Assembly (NCBI GenBank): GCA_902799965.1
Contig: CADCCO010000001.1
Location: 1-64,000 of the forward strand
DNA: 64,000 nt
Origin: an uncultured Spirochaetaceae bacterium
Lineage (GTDB): Bacteria > Spirochaetota > Spirochaetia > Treponematales > Treponemataceae
Direction of reading: 5' to 3'
Shown: positions 34,787 to 43,539 of the stretch, one piece after another
Numbering within the stretch: position 1 is the first letter of the stretch
Layout of the letters: the number at the start of each line of letters is the position of its first letter
The notes under the pieces: model-generated
Seen by the model: the letters and a program-made list of their open reading frames with translations, nothing else
Databases searched by the model: none
Told to the model about the DNA's origin: nothing
Translations under genes and position numbers: made by a program

Positions 34787-35214
34787 GCAATTCAATCGCC
34801 TGCATCGTTCTTGGAAAGAGCGCCCAAACAAAAAACAAAATTTTAATCGCCCGCCGCGTTCAAAAAGGAGAAATGGGCGGCCGTTGGGAATTTCCAGGCG
34901 GAAAGGTTGACGGCGGCGAAAACGACAAAGAGGCGATTGCCCGCGAAATGCTTGAGGAATTTGGCGAAAGCGTTTTGATTGGCGAACTTATTGGCCAGGC
35001 TGAATTTGAGCACGGCGGAAAAAAATGCCTTGTGCGCGCCTACGAAGTTTTCTTTAGCAACGACGGTTTGGAAAAGCCCTTTAATTTGACCGAGCACACC
35101 GAAGCCAAATGGCTTTCTGTCCAAGAAATTCCCGTTGACAATTTTGTAGACTCTGACTTAAAGCTGCTCCCGGCGGTAAAAAAATACATCGAGAACAATT
35201 ATGGCGGCGAATAA
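34783..35214 (+). CDS. mutT: NUDIX hydrolase, MutT-like
   Basis: 143 aa. The full Nudix box GX5EX7REUXEEXGU is present, starting GGKVDGGE (about residues 37-44) and ending REMLEEFG. MutT-type members hydrolyse 8-oxo-dGTP or related nucleotides. The N-terminal strand IACIVLGKS is typical. It precedes a DNA repair gene (uracil-DNA glycosylase) by one gene, in line with nucleotide-pool sanitation or repair, but the substrate is not determined by sequence. The 3' end overlaps the next gene by 14 nt. Confidence 0.85.
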   Translation: MSNSIACIVLGKSAQTKNKILIARRVQKGEMGGRWEFPGGKVDGGENDKEAIAREMLEEFGESVLIGELIGQAEFEHGGKKCLVRAYEVFFSNDGLEKPFNLTEHTEAKWLSVQEIPVDNFVDSDLKLLPAVKKYIENNYGGE

Positions 35215-35584
35215 AGTTTTTTTTCTTTCGCTTCTTTGTGCGCTCGCTTTTTTTTCTTGCGCGAAAAGAGACGCTGAAGAAATAACGCTTGACAATTCGG
35301 ATCCTCTCGCGCTTGCGCCCGACATTCGCTGGGCGCTTGTCGACGATCCGTACGCCGCCTTTAGGAAAGAAACTTCTTGGGACGCGGAAGCCGTGGGCTA
35401 TTGCAAGCAGGGAGAGCTTTTTCCTGTTTTGGCCAGCGCGGCGGTTTCTGGCGAGCGCGGCTCTGAGATTTGGTATTTGACTAAGGACGGCTGGCTATCG
35501 CAGTCGGTCGTTTCGATTTATCCGAACAAGCTGCGCGCGGCAAAGGCGGCGGCGCGTTTAAGGGAAAAGAATGAAAGCCGCTGA
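35201..35584 (+). CDS. Small lipoprotein with SH3-like domain, unknown function
   Basis: 127 aa. Signal peptide ends in a relaxed lipobox FFSC (Cys about residue 20). The mature part (DPYAAFRKE..., GELFPVLASA..., EIWYLTKDGWLSQSVVSIY) follows the strand order of bacterial SH3 domains, often involved in cell-wall or ligand binding. The start overlaps mutT by 14 nt and the stop overlaps the glycosylase gene by 14 nt, so it is embedded in a tightly packed operon. Confidence 0.65.
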   Translation: MAANKVFFLSLLCALAFFSCAKRDAEEITLDNSDPLALAPDIRWALVDDPYAAFRKETSWDAEAVGYCKQGELFPVLASAAVSGERGSEIWYLTKDGWLSQSVVSIYPNKLRAAKAAARLREKNESR

Positions 35585-36389
35585 AAAGTCTCTTGTTTAC
35601 GATATGCTGAAGAAAATTTCCGCGGCAACGATTGGCTACGAAAGCGCGGCTTTTGCGGGCCGGCCTGAATTTGCCGACGACCCGGAAACGCCCGCAGTTT
35701 TGCCGCAAGCCCAAAATTTTTCGCAGGCGCCAAGCGCTCCATCGCAAGCCCAAGAAGGGGCGGCCCCGCTTTCCGGCGCGCTTTCAGATTCCGCGCCTGC
35801 CGGCGTCTTGCCTGCCGGCGCTTCAATCGATTCAATCGCCCAAAAAATCGCTTCATGTTCCCGCTGCCCGCTTTGCCAAACAAGAAAGAACGTCGTTCCC
35901 GGAGAGGGCGTTCAAAATCCGCTTGTCCTTGTCATCGGCGAAGGGCCGGGCGCTGACGAAGACGAGCAGGGCCGCCCCTTTGTGGGAAAGGCGGGCCAAT
36001 TGCTTGACAAAATGCTCGCCGCGATAAATTTAAGCCGGCAAAAGAATTGCTTTATCGCCAACGTCGTAAAGTGCCGCCCGCCGATGAACCGAGACCCCGC
36101 GCCGCAAGAGGCGGCCGCCTGCCGTTCTTTTTTGGACGCGCAAATTCACGTTCTAAAGCCCAAGATGATTTTGGCTGTGGGCCGTGTGGCCTTGCAAAAC
36201 CTTTTGGACACTTCAATCGGCATAAACAAGATGCGCGGCCAGTTTATCGACTTTAAGGGCATTCCGTTTATGGCGACCTACCATCCCAGCGCCCTTTTGC
36301 GCGAAGAAAGCCTTAAGCGGCCCGCCTGGGAAGACCTAAAGGCCTTTAAGCAAAGGCTGCTCCAAATCGCGCCGGACTACGACAAATGA
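35571..36389 (+). CDS. Family 4 uracil-DNA glycosylase (Fe-S type)
   Basis: 272 aa. Removes uracil from DNA. Cysteines in SCSRCPLCQTRKN (about residues 96-108) and CRPPMNRDP supply the [4Fe-4S] cluster. Motif A is GEGPGADEDEQGRPFVGKAG and motif B is HPSALLR. The N-terminal 90 residues are an Ala/Pro-rich extension of low complexity not needed by the family. ATGA overlap with priA implies co-expression of repair and replication-restart genes. Confidence 0.9.
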   Translation: MKAAEKSLVYDMLKKISAATIGYESAAFAGRPEFADDPETPAVLPQAQNFSQAPSAPSQAQEGAAPLSGALSDSAPAGVLPAGASIDSIAQKIASCSRCPLCQTRKNVVPGEGVQNPLVLVIGEGPGADEDEQGRPFVGKAGQLLDKMLAAINLSRQKNCFIANVVKCRPPMNRDPAPQEAAACRSFLDAQIHVLKPKMILAVGRVALQNLLDTSIGINKMRGQFIDFKGIPFMATYHPSALLREESLKRPAWEDLKAFKQRLLQIAPDYDK

Positions 36390-38518
36390 AATATTTGCAA
36401 GTCGCGCTTAACGTTCCCGCAAAGCAAACGTTCACCTACGCCAACGTGGAGGCGGGAAAAAGAGTCGCGCAAGACGAGGCCGCGCAAAAGGAATTGATTC
36501 CCCAAAAGCGCTCTCGCAAGGTTGACTCCTACGAAGCGCAAGTCGGCTGCCGCGTCGAAGTGATGTTCGGCAACAAGCGGATGACAGGCGTCATAACCGC
36601 GCTTTTTGACGAGCTTCCCGCCGACCTTGGCTTTGACCCAAAGAAAATAAGAAAAATTTTGCGCGTCCTGGACCCATTTCCCTTGCTTACGCCGGAACTT
36701 TTGGACTTGGGCCGCTGGATTTCATCTTATTGCTTGTGCCCGCTTGGAGAGGCGCTTTGCTCGATGATTCCAGGAGCCAAGCGGGAAGCTGACGGCGGCG
36801 GATTTTTTTCGGAGGAAGCGGATTTTCTTGACGAGCGCAAGGAGCTTTCGGACGAACAAAAGGCCGCCGTCGACGGCATTTGCGCCTCAGGCGAAAATTT
36901 TTCGCAAGCCCAAGAACGCGGCGCGAAAAAATCGGAGTCTCCTGCAAAGCCCGCCTTTCATTACCTTTACGGCGCGACCGGAAGCGGTAAGACCGAAGTT
37001 TTTTTGTCGGCCGCCGAGCGCGTTTTGGAGCGCGGGCTGGGCGTTCTTTACCTTGTGCCGGAGATAGGCCTTACCCCGCAAGTCGTCCAGGCTTTTTCGC
37101 GCCGCTTTGGCGACACCGTCGCTGTCTTGCATTCCGCGCTAAGCCCAAGCCAAAAACTTGGCGAATGGAAGCGGGTCCTAAAAAAGGAGGCGCGGGTTGT
37201 CGTTGGAGCAAGGAGCGCCGTCTTTGCGCCCATTCCCGACTTGGGCCTTATAATTATGGACGAAGAGCACGACTCTTCTTACAAGTCGGGAAACACTCCG
37301 CGATACCACGCGCGGCAGGCTGCGATGTTCCGCGCCTCCCGCTTGAAGATACCTTTTGTGATGGGAAGCGCCACTCCCAGCGTTGAGGCGTGGAAGGCCA
37401 TTCAAGACGGAACTTTTATTGTCCACCGCCTTACAAAAAGGCTTTCGGGCGGAAGAATGCCGGTAATTGCCGCGATTGACTTGTCGCGCGAAAAAATGAA
37501 CGGCGCGATTTCTGTTCCGCTTGAAGACGAAATTCGCCAATGCCTAAAAGAAAAGCGGCAGGCGATTTTGTTCTTGAACCGGCGGGGCTTCAACCACATT
37601 TTCCGCTGCGCCTCGTGCGGCTTTGAATTGAAGTGCAAGAACTGCTCCGTTCCGATGACTTACCACAAGGCGCAAAACCGTTTGGTTTGCCATTACTGTT
37701 CGCATTCGGTGGAGCCCTTTAGCGTTTGCCCCCAATGCGGCTCGGTCGACATAGGTTACTTTGGCTTTGGAACGGAATTCATCGAAAGCGAAGTCCGCGC
37801 CAAATTTCCAAACGCGCGCGCCTTGCGCCTTGACACCGACGCGATTCAAAAAAAGGGCGAGCTGGAAGAAAAAATCGCGGCCTTTAAAAACGGCGGCTAC
37901 GACATTTTGCTTGGAACGCAAATGATTGCCAAAGGCCTGAACTTTCCTTCGCTAAAATTGGTCGGTGTCATTTTGGCCGACACTTCGCTGCATTTGCCGG
38001 ACTTTCGCGCGGCGGAAAGAACGTTCTCGCTTATAACGCAAGTGGCGGGGCGCGCCGGCCGCTTTTTTCCTGACGGAAAGGTTTTTGTCCAAACATACTC
38101 GCCCGCCAATCCCGCCGTTTACTGCGCCTGCCATTCGCGGACGAACGAATTTTACGAAGGCGAGCTTGCCACGCGCCGCCTTTTGAATTTTCCTCCGTAC
38201 TCGCGCCTTTTGCGCTTGGTCTTTAGGAGCCTTGTTCAAACGGACGCGGAAGCCTTTGCAAGCGACGCGGCGCGGATTTTGTCCGAAACATTAAAGGTCT
38301 TTCAAGACAAGAAAAAGGCGGACGCGGATTCAACCGAAATTTTAGGGCCGAGCGAATGTCCACTTTCAAAGGTAAACTCAAGCTGGCGCTTCCAAATTTT
38401 ATTGCGCGGCCCCAGCGTGGCGCTATTGCAGAAAATCGCCTCGGAGCTTTTGGACGGCTACCGCGCCAAGGACGGCGTTTATATTGAAGTCGACGTTGAC
38501 CCTGTGAGCTTGTTGTAA
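36386..38518 (+). CDS. priA: Primosomal protein N' (replication restart helicase PriA)
   Basis: 710 aa. Walker A YGATGSGKTE (about residue 195), the DEEH box in IIMDEEHDSSYKSG, the SATPS motif, paired zinc-binding cysteines (FRCASCG, LKCKNC, LVCHYC, SVCPQCG) and the C-terminal helicase motifs LLGTQMIAKG and QVAGRAGR. It reloads the replisome at stalled forks. The N-terminal DNA-binding region has a charged insert near residues 30-50. Length is normal for PriA. Confidence 0.95.
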   Translation: MKYLQVALNVPAKQTFTYANVEAGKRVAQDEAAQKELIPQKRSRKVDSYEAQVGCRVEVMFGNKRMTGVITALFDELPADLGFDPKKIRKILRVLDPFPLLTPELLDLGRWISSYCLCPLGEALCSMIPGAKREADGGGFFSEEADFLDERKELSDEQKAAVDGICASGENFSQAQERGAKKSESPAKPAFHYLYGATGSGKTEVFLSAAERVLERGLGVLYLVPEIGLTPQVVQAFSRRFGDTVAVLHSALSPSQKLGEWKRVLKKEARVVVGARSAVFAPIPDLGLIIMDEEHDSSYKSGNTPRYHARQAAMFRASRLKIPFVMGSATPSVEAWKAIQDGTFIVHRLTKRLSGGRMPVIAAIDLSREKMNGAISVPLEDEIRQCLKEKRQAILFLNRRGFNHIFRCASCGFELKCKNCSVPMTYHKAQNRLVCHYCSHSVEPFSVCPQCGSVDIGYFGFGTEFIESEVRAKFPNARALRLDTDAIQKKGELEEKIAAFKNGGYDILLGTQMIAKGLNFPSLKLVGVILADTSLHLPDFRAAERTFSLITQVAGRAGRFFPDGKVFVQTYSPANPAVYCACHSRTNEFYEGELATRRLLNFPPYSRLLRLVFRSLVQTDAEAFASDAARILSETLKVFQDKKKADADSTEILGPSECPLSKVNSSWRFQILLRGPSVALLQKIASELLDGYRAKDGVYIEVDVDPVSLL

Positions 38519-38574
38519 CAAAAGATTGTTGAAACTGCGCGGCAATTTTGGTCTTGCTTGCGTTTTTTTTGCCG

Positions 38575-39351
38575 CTACGCGTGCCGGCGGATTCCGTCAA
38601 ATTTCACTTCCCACAAAAAAAGGCCCTGCGGCGGCGCGGTGGGGCCGGCGGCCTTTCTGTCGCGTTCTTCAAGAGCCTTCTTAAAGCCTTCCGCGCCCTT
38701 GCCGTTCTTTTCAAAGTCGATGAAAGTTCCTGTAAGCGAGCGGACCATTCTGTACAAAAAGGCGTTGGCCTCTATTTCAAAAACCAAAAGCGTTTGACCG
38801 AACAAATCCTCTTGCTCAAAAAAGCGCGCGCTCTCTATGTAGCGCTTTGTCGAAAGGCTTGCGTCGCCCGCCGCCGCGAACGTAGCGCAGTCAGTTTCGC
38901 CGCGCAAACACGCCGCCATTTCGTTCAGCGCGTCAAGGCTGGGTTTTGTCTTTATTTGCCAAATGAATCGGTTTTGCGCGGCTTGCGGAATTTGGCATGG
39001 AAGAATGAAGTAGCGGTAAACGCGGCTTGTCGCGCTAAAGCGGGCCGAAAAATCCTGGGCGACTTCGCGCGCTGCGTTCACTCGTACGTCGGGCGGCAAA
39101 AAGTTGTTCAAGGCCTTGGGAATGTTCGCGTCTGGTATGGAATCTATTGGGCACAAAAAAGTTGCGGCTTGCGCCTTTGCGTGCACGCCGGAATCGGTGC
39201 GGCCTGAGCCTTGCAACGGTATTTCAGTTCCAAAAAGCTTTTGAAGCGCCGCCTCAAGGTCGCCTTGGACGCTTCGGTCTTTTTCTTGCCGCTGCCAGCC
39301 GCAAAAATCGGTTCCGTCGTAGGAAATTTCCAAAAGAATGTTTTTGGCCAT
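38575..39351 (-). CDS. truA: tRNA pseudouridine synthase A
   Basis: 258 aa. Modifies uridines 38-40 in tRNA anticodon arms. The catalytic Asp lies in GSGRTDSGVHAKAQ (about residues 52-65); the N-terminal ISYDGTDFCGWQRQ block and C-terminal FLYRMVRSLTGT block are typical. The C-terminus reads FLWEVKFDG. It faces priA convergently with a 56-nt gap and lies 22 nt downstream of the DUF2225 gene on the same strand. Confidence 0.95.
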   Translation of the reverse strand: MAKNILLEISYDGTDFCGWQRQEKDRSVQGDLEAALQKLFGTEIPLQGSGRTDSGVHAKAQAATFLCPIDSIPDANIPKALNNFLPPDVRVNAAREVAQDFSARFSATSRVYRYFILPCQIPQAAQNRFIWQIKTKPSLDALNEMAACLRGETDCATFAAAGDASLSTKRYIESARFFEQEDLFGQTLLVFEIEANAFLYRMVRSLTGTFIDFEKNGKGAEGFKKALEERDRKAAGPTAPPQGLFLWEVKFDGIRRHA

Positions 39352-39373
39352 TTATGTTATGTCCGCCGCGCCG

Positions 39374-40267
39374 TCATTCTATCGCGATGTCCTCGTCATT
39401 CAAAATTTTGTTCAAGTTGTCGTAAAGGGTTCGCGAGTGCTCCAAAAGCGGGCCGGGCTTTTCTTTTGTCGATTTTCCAAGGCCGAAGATTCGCGCTATG
39501 GCGATTTTTGACTCGTCCAACTTTTTAAGGCGCATCGCTTGGTCTTCGGTTTGGCCGTACTTGTATTCCAAGAGGCCGCAAAGGTAAACGACGCCGTCCC
39601 AGCCGTAGTTTTTGTCGGTGTCCGGACCCATGTTGGCCAGCGTCGAGCTTTTTTCAACGCGCTTGGCTTCGTTTATGACGGCTTGCTGGTAAAAGAAAAT
39701 CGCCTTTTGGTAAAAGATTTTTGCGGCCATGTCAAAGTTGTGGTCGGGAACTTCTTCGTTAAGGTCGTTGCAAAGCCAAGCGAGGCGCAGGGTTAGAATC
39801 GCGCGCTTCATCGTGGGAAGGTAGGCAAAGTCAACTTCGTCGTATGTTAAAATCGCCAAAAAATACATGGCGGCGCCGTCAAGCAAATTGCGGTTTCGCG
39901 TAAGGTTGTAGTAGGGAAAAATCAAGTTGGTGAATTTTTTGCGCGCTTCCATCGTTTCGTAAATGCGGTCAAGCGAGGCTTGGTCTTTTATTTCGTTGAA
40001 GTCGTTCCAAAAAAACGCGGCGTGGCAGTTGGGGCAGGCGCCGATTGCGTATATGAGCGGATTGATTTTTCCGTAACGCGCGGTTGGAATGTATTGGCGG
40101 TGAAGCTCTTCGGTCAAGGCGCCGGCGTTAAGGCGGCCGCTTCCGGTAAGCATTTCTTCGCGCTGAAATTCTTTTTGGCAAACAGGACACTTGATTTTTG
40201 TCTTGGACCAGTAAGAAATCGCAAGCGGCTTTTTAGGCCCCGTGTCCTTTTTAAATTTTGTGTACAT
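39374..40267 (-). CDS. DUF2225-family protein (cysteine-rich, unknown function)
   Basis: 297 aa. The N-terminus has a zinc-ribbon-like CPVCQKEFQREE and a second pair ACPNCHAAFFWNDF near residue 90, both typical of the DUF2225 family. The rest is helical with TPR-like character (..AILTLRLAWLCNDLNEE.., ..AIFFYQQAVINEAKR..). No signal peptide. Role unknown; the family is common in Firmicutes and spirochaetes. Transcription starts next to the ATG from a promoter 6 nt upstream. Confidence 0.85.
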   Translation of the reverse strand: MYTKFKKDTGPKKPLAISYWSKTKIKCPVCQKEFQREEMLTGSGRLNAGALTEELHRQYIPTARYGKINPLIYAIGACPNCHAAFFWNDFNEIKDQASLDRIYETMEARKKFTNLIFPYYNLTRNRNLLDGAAMYFLAILTYDEVDFAYLPTMKRAILTLRLAWLCNDLNEEVPDHNFDMAAKIFYQKAIFFYQQAVINEAKRVEKSSTLANMGPDTDKNYGWDGVVYLCGLLEYKYGQTEDQAMRLKKLDESKIAIARIFGLGKSTKEKPGPLLEHSRTLYDNLNKILNDEDIAIE

Positions 40268-40273
40268 ACTCTT

Positions 40274-40302
40274 ATTTTAGCGCTTTTTTAGCAAATTAGC
40301 AA
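40274..40302 (-). promoter_or_regulatory. Promoter for the DUF2225 gene, leaderless geometry
   Basis: Minus strand: TTGCTA (40302-40297), 17-nt spacer, TAAAAT (40279-40274), 6 nt, then ATG 40267. No Shine-Dalgarno sequence. Confidence 0.65.
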
Positions 40303-40310
40303 GCAAAACG

Positions 40311-40363
40311 CGCTTTTGCTAATTGAAATATCGACTGCCCGCTAGTCGCGGGCTACTGGCAAT
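40311..40363. repeat. REP-like intergenic repeat, copy 1
   Basis: About 53 nt that aligns over its length with 43483-43533. Shared ends are CGCTTT(T)GCTA(A/G)TTGAA and CTGGCAAT. The terminal hairpin here is GCCCGC-TAGTC-GCGGGC (40337-40353). In the other copy the stem bases differ on both sides but still pair, so the structure is conserved more than the sequence. It lies between the DUF2225 promoter and the acpS stop. Confidence 0.55.
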
Positions 40364-40383
40364 AGCGCAATCGCCGCATTTTT

Positions 40384-40827
40384 TCAAGGAATTTCAATCG
40401 CGACTTGCGCGACCGCGTATTCTTTTTCGTGGCTTAGCGAAACGAGAATTTTGGCGGCCTGCCATTGGGGGCAGCGCTTTTTCAGCGCCTCTTCCGCGCT
40501 TTTTTGCAGGCGCAATTCAGGCTTTCCGTCCGCGTCGTTTTGAATCCAGGCGTCGCGCAAGTCAAAGGCAAGACCGCATCCAAGCGCCTTTGAAAAGGCC
40601 TCCTTCGCGGCAAATCGCGCGGCGTAATGCTGGAGCGCGGCGCTTTTTTGGGCTTTCGTCCGATTTTCGCTTGCGCCGTCTTGGGCTTGCGAGCGGCCGC
40701 CGTCAAGAATTTCGGCGGGGTTGAAAAAGCGCTCTATCATGCCGCCGCCTTTGCTCCCGACTTGGCTGTCCAGCCACTTTTCAAAGCGGGAACATTTCGC
40801 TATGTCTACGCCTATTCCAAAAATCAT
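40384..40827 (-). CDS. acpS: Holo-[acyl-carrier-protein] synthase
   Basis: 147 aa. Transfers the phosphopantetheine arm from CoA to acyl carrier protein. GIGVDIAKCSRFEKWL at the N-terminus holds the metal-binding Asp; ARFAAKEAFSKALG is the second conserved block with Glu; VSLSHEKEYAVAQV ends the family pattern. A polar insert (about residues 45-60) lengthens it slightly. It starts 2 nt after the ybbR stop and is last in the folP-cdaA-ybbR-acpS operon. Confidence 0.92.
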   Translation of the reverse strand: MIFGIGVDIAKCSRFEKWLDSQVGSKGGGMIERFFNPAEILDGGRSQAQDGASENRTKAQKSAALQHYAARFAAKEAFSKALGCGLAFDLRDAWIQNDADGKPELRLQKSAEEALKKRCPQWQAAKILVSLSHEKEYAVAQVAIEIP

Positions 40828-40829
40828 CG

Positions 40830-41837
40830 CTAGTCTTCGCTTTCAGGATTCTGGTTCAAAACCGCGCCCGGCAAGGTTTCGTCAACCACTTCCGCCGGCG
40901 GCCGCCGCTTTACGCTTACCGTGATGTTTTCCAAACTCACGCTTTCCAAATGGAATTCTTGCGGAATCAAAACCGACACCGGCAGCGTGTAGTCGCCCGC
41001 CTCTGTTATGTCGCCAAGGTCGACGCTAAGCGTGTCGGGATTGGGAGTCCATTCGTTCATAAGAATGCGGGGGCCGCGCAATTTAATCGAGCCTTTCTTT
41101 TGCGTCTCGCATTCAAACGACGCGGACAAACCGCGCAAAAACACCGGAAGACTCTTGAATTCCTTTATGCCCTCTTCGTAGTCGATTTTGACTGAAACTT
41201 GCGTTTTGTCTTCGCCGTAAATTTTCAGCAAGCGGTTCAAGTTTACGACGGCGGCCTCTTCCGAAAAATTTTGCGACGCGCCTTCGACAGAAACGCCTTT
41301 GGTCGTGATAGAGTCTACGCTTTGAACGATAGAGCGCGGCCCGTAAATTGAAACGTATTCAGGCTCCGCGGAAAGTTCCGTGATTGTGTAGCCGTCGGCC
41401 GGCTTTCCTGTCGTTTGCGGCAAAATCTTAACGGTCTTGAGCGTGTTCTTTTCCAAGCGAACTTTTACTTTTTCAGGATAAACGGTCACTTGCAGGGGAT
41501 CCAGCTCAACGATGTTTGGCGGCAAGTCAAGAAGAACAGGAACTTCGTACGTTCCTTCCTGCGCGATCCAGCTTAAGTCAAGTTCCGCCGTAATGTTTTC
41601 CGGGCCAACCTTGCTGATGTTTTCCGCGGACGTTCTTATCGTGACGCTGACGCTTGACGGTATGTGGGTCGCTGAAACCATTTCGCCGTCTTGAATGACC
41701 GCCAAGGAAATCGGAACGCTTTTTTTCTCAAGCGAAGTGTATCTGTTGAAAAGGTAGACAAAACAGGCGATGACAATGCAAACCGCTTTTGCCGGCCAGT
41801 TGAGGCTAATCTTTTCCAATAAGGGCTTTATTTTCAT
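40830..41837 (-). CDS. ybbR: YbbR-domain membrane protein (CdaA partner)
   Basis: 335 aa. One N-terminal membrane helix (WPAKAVCIVIACFVYLFNRY) followed by about three to four YbbR repeats outside the membrane (for example VSVTIRTSAENISKVGPENI). In Firmicutes YbbR/CdaR binds and regulates the c-di-AMP synthase CdaA, encoded directly upstream with a 32-nt overlap. The C-terminal end is a short acidic/Pro tail. Function is inferred from domain and gene order. Confidence 0.88.
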   Translation of the reverse strand: MKIKPLLEKISLNWPAKAVCIVIACFVYLFNRYTSLEKKSVPISLAVIQDGEMVSATHIPSSVSVTIRTSAENISKVGPENITAELDLSWIAQEGTYEVPVLLDLPPNIVELDPLQVTVYPEKVKVRLEKNTLKTVKILPQTTGKPADGYTITELSAEPEYVSIYGPRSIVQSVDSITTKGVSVEGASQNFSEEAAVVNLNRLLKIYGEDKTQVSVKIDYEEGIKEFKSLPVFLRGLSASFECETQKKGSIKLRGPRILMNEWTPNPDTLSVDLGDITEAGDYTLPVSVLIPQEFHLESVSLENITVSVKRRPPAEVVDETLPGAVLNQNPESED

Positions 41838-42630
41838 CTTCTGAATCCTCTATCTTGTATTGGTCGGGCGTAAGCTTTAAAAGGCTTGCCAATGTTTTTG
41901 TAAGTTCCGGCATGGAAAGGTCGTAGTGCAATTTTGAGTCGTAGGAAAGGCTTATCGCGCCGGTTTCCTCGGACACCACAAGAACAACCGCGTCGGTCGT
42001 TTCGGCCAAGCCAAGCGAGGCGCGGTGGCGGGTGCCGAAAGTTTTCTTAATGTCGTATTGCTCGCTTAGCGGCAAAAAACAGCCGGCCGCGACAATTTTG
42101 TCGCCTTGGATTATGACGGCGCCGTCGTGAAGGGGAGTGTCGTATTTGAAAATCGTTACCAAGAGGCTTGAAGAAAGGTCGGCGTTGATTTTTGTTCCGG
42201 TCTTGGCGATGTCGTCAAGCTTTGTCTGCCGCATGAAAACCGCCAGCATTCCGCGATGCTGCTTTGAAAGAATGTCCGCCGCCAGCAAGACTGAGTCTAC
42301 GTAAGAATGCTTCGATCGGCTTCCAAAACTGAACCATTCTTTTTGCCCAAGCCTCAAGAAAATTTTTCGTATTTCCGGCTGGAACACAATCGCAAAGACC
42401 ACCGCAAGGCCGGGAGCGAGCGCCTGCAAAAGCCACAAAAGCGTTTCCAAGCGCAGAACGGCCGCGGCGGCGTAGGCCAGCGCTATGATTATCGCGCCGC
42501 GCAAAATCTGAATGGAATTGGCGCCGATTACGATTTGATAGACCTTGAACAGAATGAAGGCCAAAATTCCTATGTCCAAAAACGGCCGGATAGTGTTGTA
42601 AACGGCCGCCAACTTTTCAACTGCCAGCAT
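41806..42630 (-). CDS. cdaA: Diadenylate cyclase CdaA (c-di-AMP synthase)
   Basis: 274 aa. Three N-terminal membrane helices precede a DAC domain with the catalytic DGA (HDGAVIIQGDKI) and GTRHRAS motifs, needed to make c-di-AMP from two ATP. Both are intact. The gene lies between folP (14-nt overlap) and ybbR, as in other bacteria where the cdaA-ybbR pair controls cell-wall and osmotic balance. c-di-AMP signalling is therefore likely in this organism. Confidence 0.94.
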   Translation of the reverse strand: MLAVEKLAAVYNTIRPFLDIGILAFILFKVYQIVIGANSIQILRGAIIIALAYAAAAVLRLETLLWLLQALAPGLAVVFAIVFQPEIRKIFLRLGQKEWFSFGSRSKHSYVDSVLLAADILSKQHRGMLAVFMRQTKLDDIAKTGTKINADLSSSLLVTIFKYDTPLHDGAVIIQGDKIVAAGCFLPLSEQYDIKKTFGTRHRASLGLAETTDAVVLVVSEETGAISLSYDSKLHYDLSMPELTKTLASLLKLTPDQYKIEDSEDENKALIGKD

Positions 42631-43444
42631 TTGTTATTTCCCTTAAAACTTTTACCATGTCAACCGCCGCGGCCGTGTCGTGGACGCGCACGAGCGAAGC
42701 GCCGTTCAAAACTGAATAAGCGTTCGCCGAAACAGTTCCCCAAAGGCGGTCTTGGACTTTCCGCCCGCACACTTCGCCAAAAAAACTTTTTCTGGAAAGC
42801 GCCATCAAAACCATGTATTTTTTTTTGCAAAGCTCTCCGGCGCGCCTTATCAAGACGGCGTTTTGCCTTGCGGTTTTTCCAAAGCCGATGCCTGGATCCA
42901 CTATTATTTTATCGGAAGAAATTCCGTTTTGCAAAGCGATTTCCGCTCTCTTTTCCAAATATCCGTCCACTTCCAAAAAAACGTCCTTGTAGTCGGCTTG
43001 GCTTTGCATTGTTGAAGGAATTCCTTTCTTGTGCATCAGTATCACGGGAATCTTTTTGTCGGCGCAAAACTTTATCAGGCGCGGATCGTCTTCCATCGCC
43101 GAAACGTCGTTCAAAATGTCGGCGCCCGCGTCAAAGGCGGCGCTCATCACGTCGTACTTGCGCGTGTCAACCGAAATTGGCAGGTTGGAAAAGCGGCGGA
43201 TTTTTTTTATCACGGGAATTACGCGCCTGATTTCTTCCTTCGCGTCGATGTAGCGGCTGCCGGGCCGGGTGGATTCGCCGCCAATGTCTATTATGTCCGC
43301 GCCTTCCATTATGTGCTTTTTTGCCAAAGAGAATCCGCCGCGGCTTTTTGCAAAGAAAGAGTCGTTGTCTGCGTTTACGATTGACATAACAAAGGCGGGG
43401 TTTTCTGTCGCTATCGTTCTGTCAGCCAATTTTAATTCCGGCAT
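42617..43444 (-). CDS. folP: Dihydropteroate synthase
   Basis: 275 aa TIM-barrel enzyme joining p-aminobenzoate to pterin pyrophosphate. Conserved parts: DIIDIGGESTRPGS, PISVDTRK, ILNDVSA, VDPGIGFGKT, LSRKSFF and RVHDTAA. The first loop, normally NVTPDSF, reads IVNADNDSFF here, changing the Thr-Pro pair, in a loop known to shape substrate and sulfonamide binding. GGAGAA lies 8 nt before the ATG. It heads the cdaA-ybbR-acpS operon. Confidence 0.9.
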   Translation of the reverse strand: MPELKLADRTIATENPAFVMSIVNADNDSFFAKSRGGFSLAKKHIMEGADIIDIGGESTRPGSRYIDAKEEIRRVIPVIKKIRRFSNLPISVDTRKYDVMSAAFDAGADILNDVSAMEDDPRLIKFCADKKIPVILMHKKGIPSTMQSQADYKDVFLEVDGYLEKRAEIALQNGISSDKIIVDPGIGFGKTARQNAVLIRRAGELCKKKYMVLMALSRKSFFGEVCGRKVQDRLWGTVSANAYSVLNGASLVRVHDTAAAVDMVKVLREITNAGS

Positions 43445-43458
43445 TGTTTTTTCTCCGT

Positions 43459-43533
43459 GTCATTCCGAACTCGTTTGCGTTCCGCTTTGCTAGTTGAAGT
43501 TTATTCAACTGCGCTCTTGCGAGCGCTGGCAAT
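43459..43533. repeat. REP-like intergenic repeat, copy 2, preceded by a GTCATTCCGAAC element
   Basis: 43483-43533 matches the repeat at 40311. It contains a perfect hairpin AGTTGAA (43492-43498) with TTCAACT (43504-43510) and a second, GCGCTC-TTGC-GAGCGC (43511-43526). Immediately to its left, GTCATTCCGAACTCG (43459-43473) resembles the hairpin repeat after the pnrA-type gene at 22724. The whole lies between folP and dxs, within the folP 5' leader. Confidence 0.5.
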
Positions 43534-43539
43534 CAGAAT

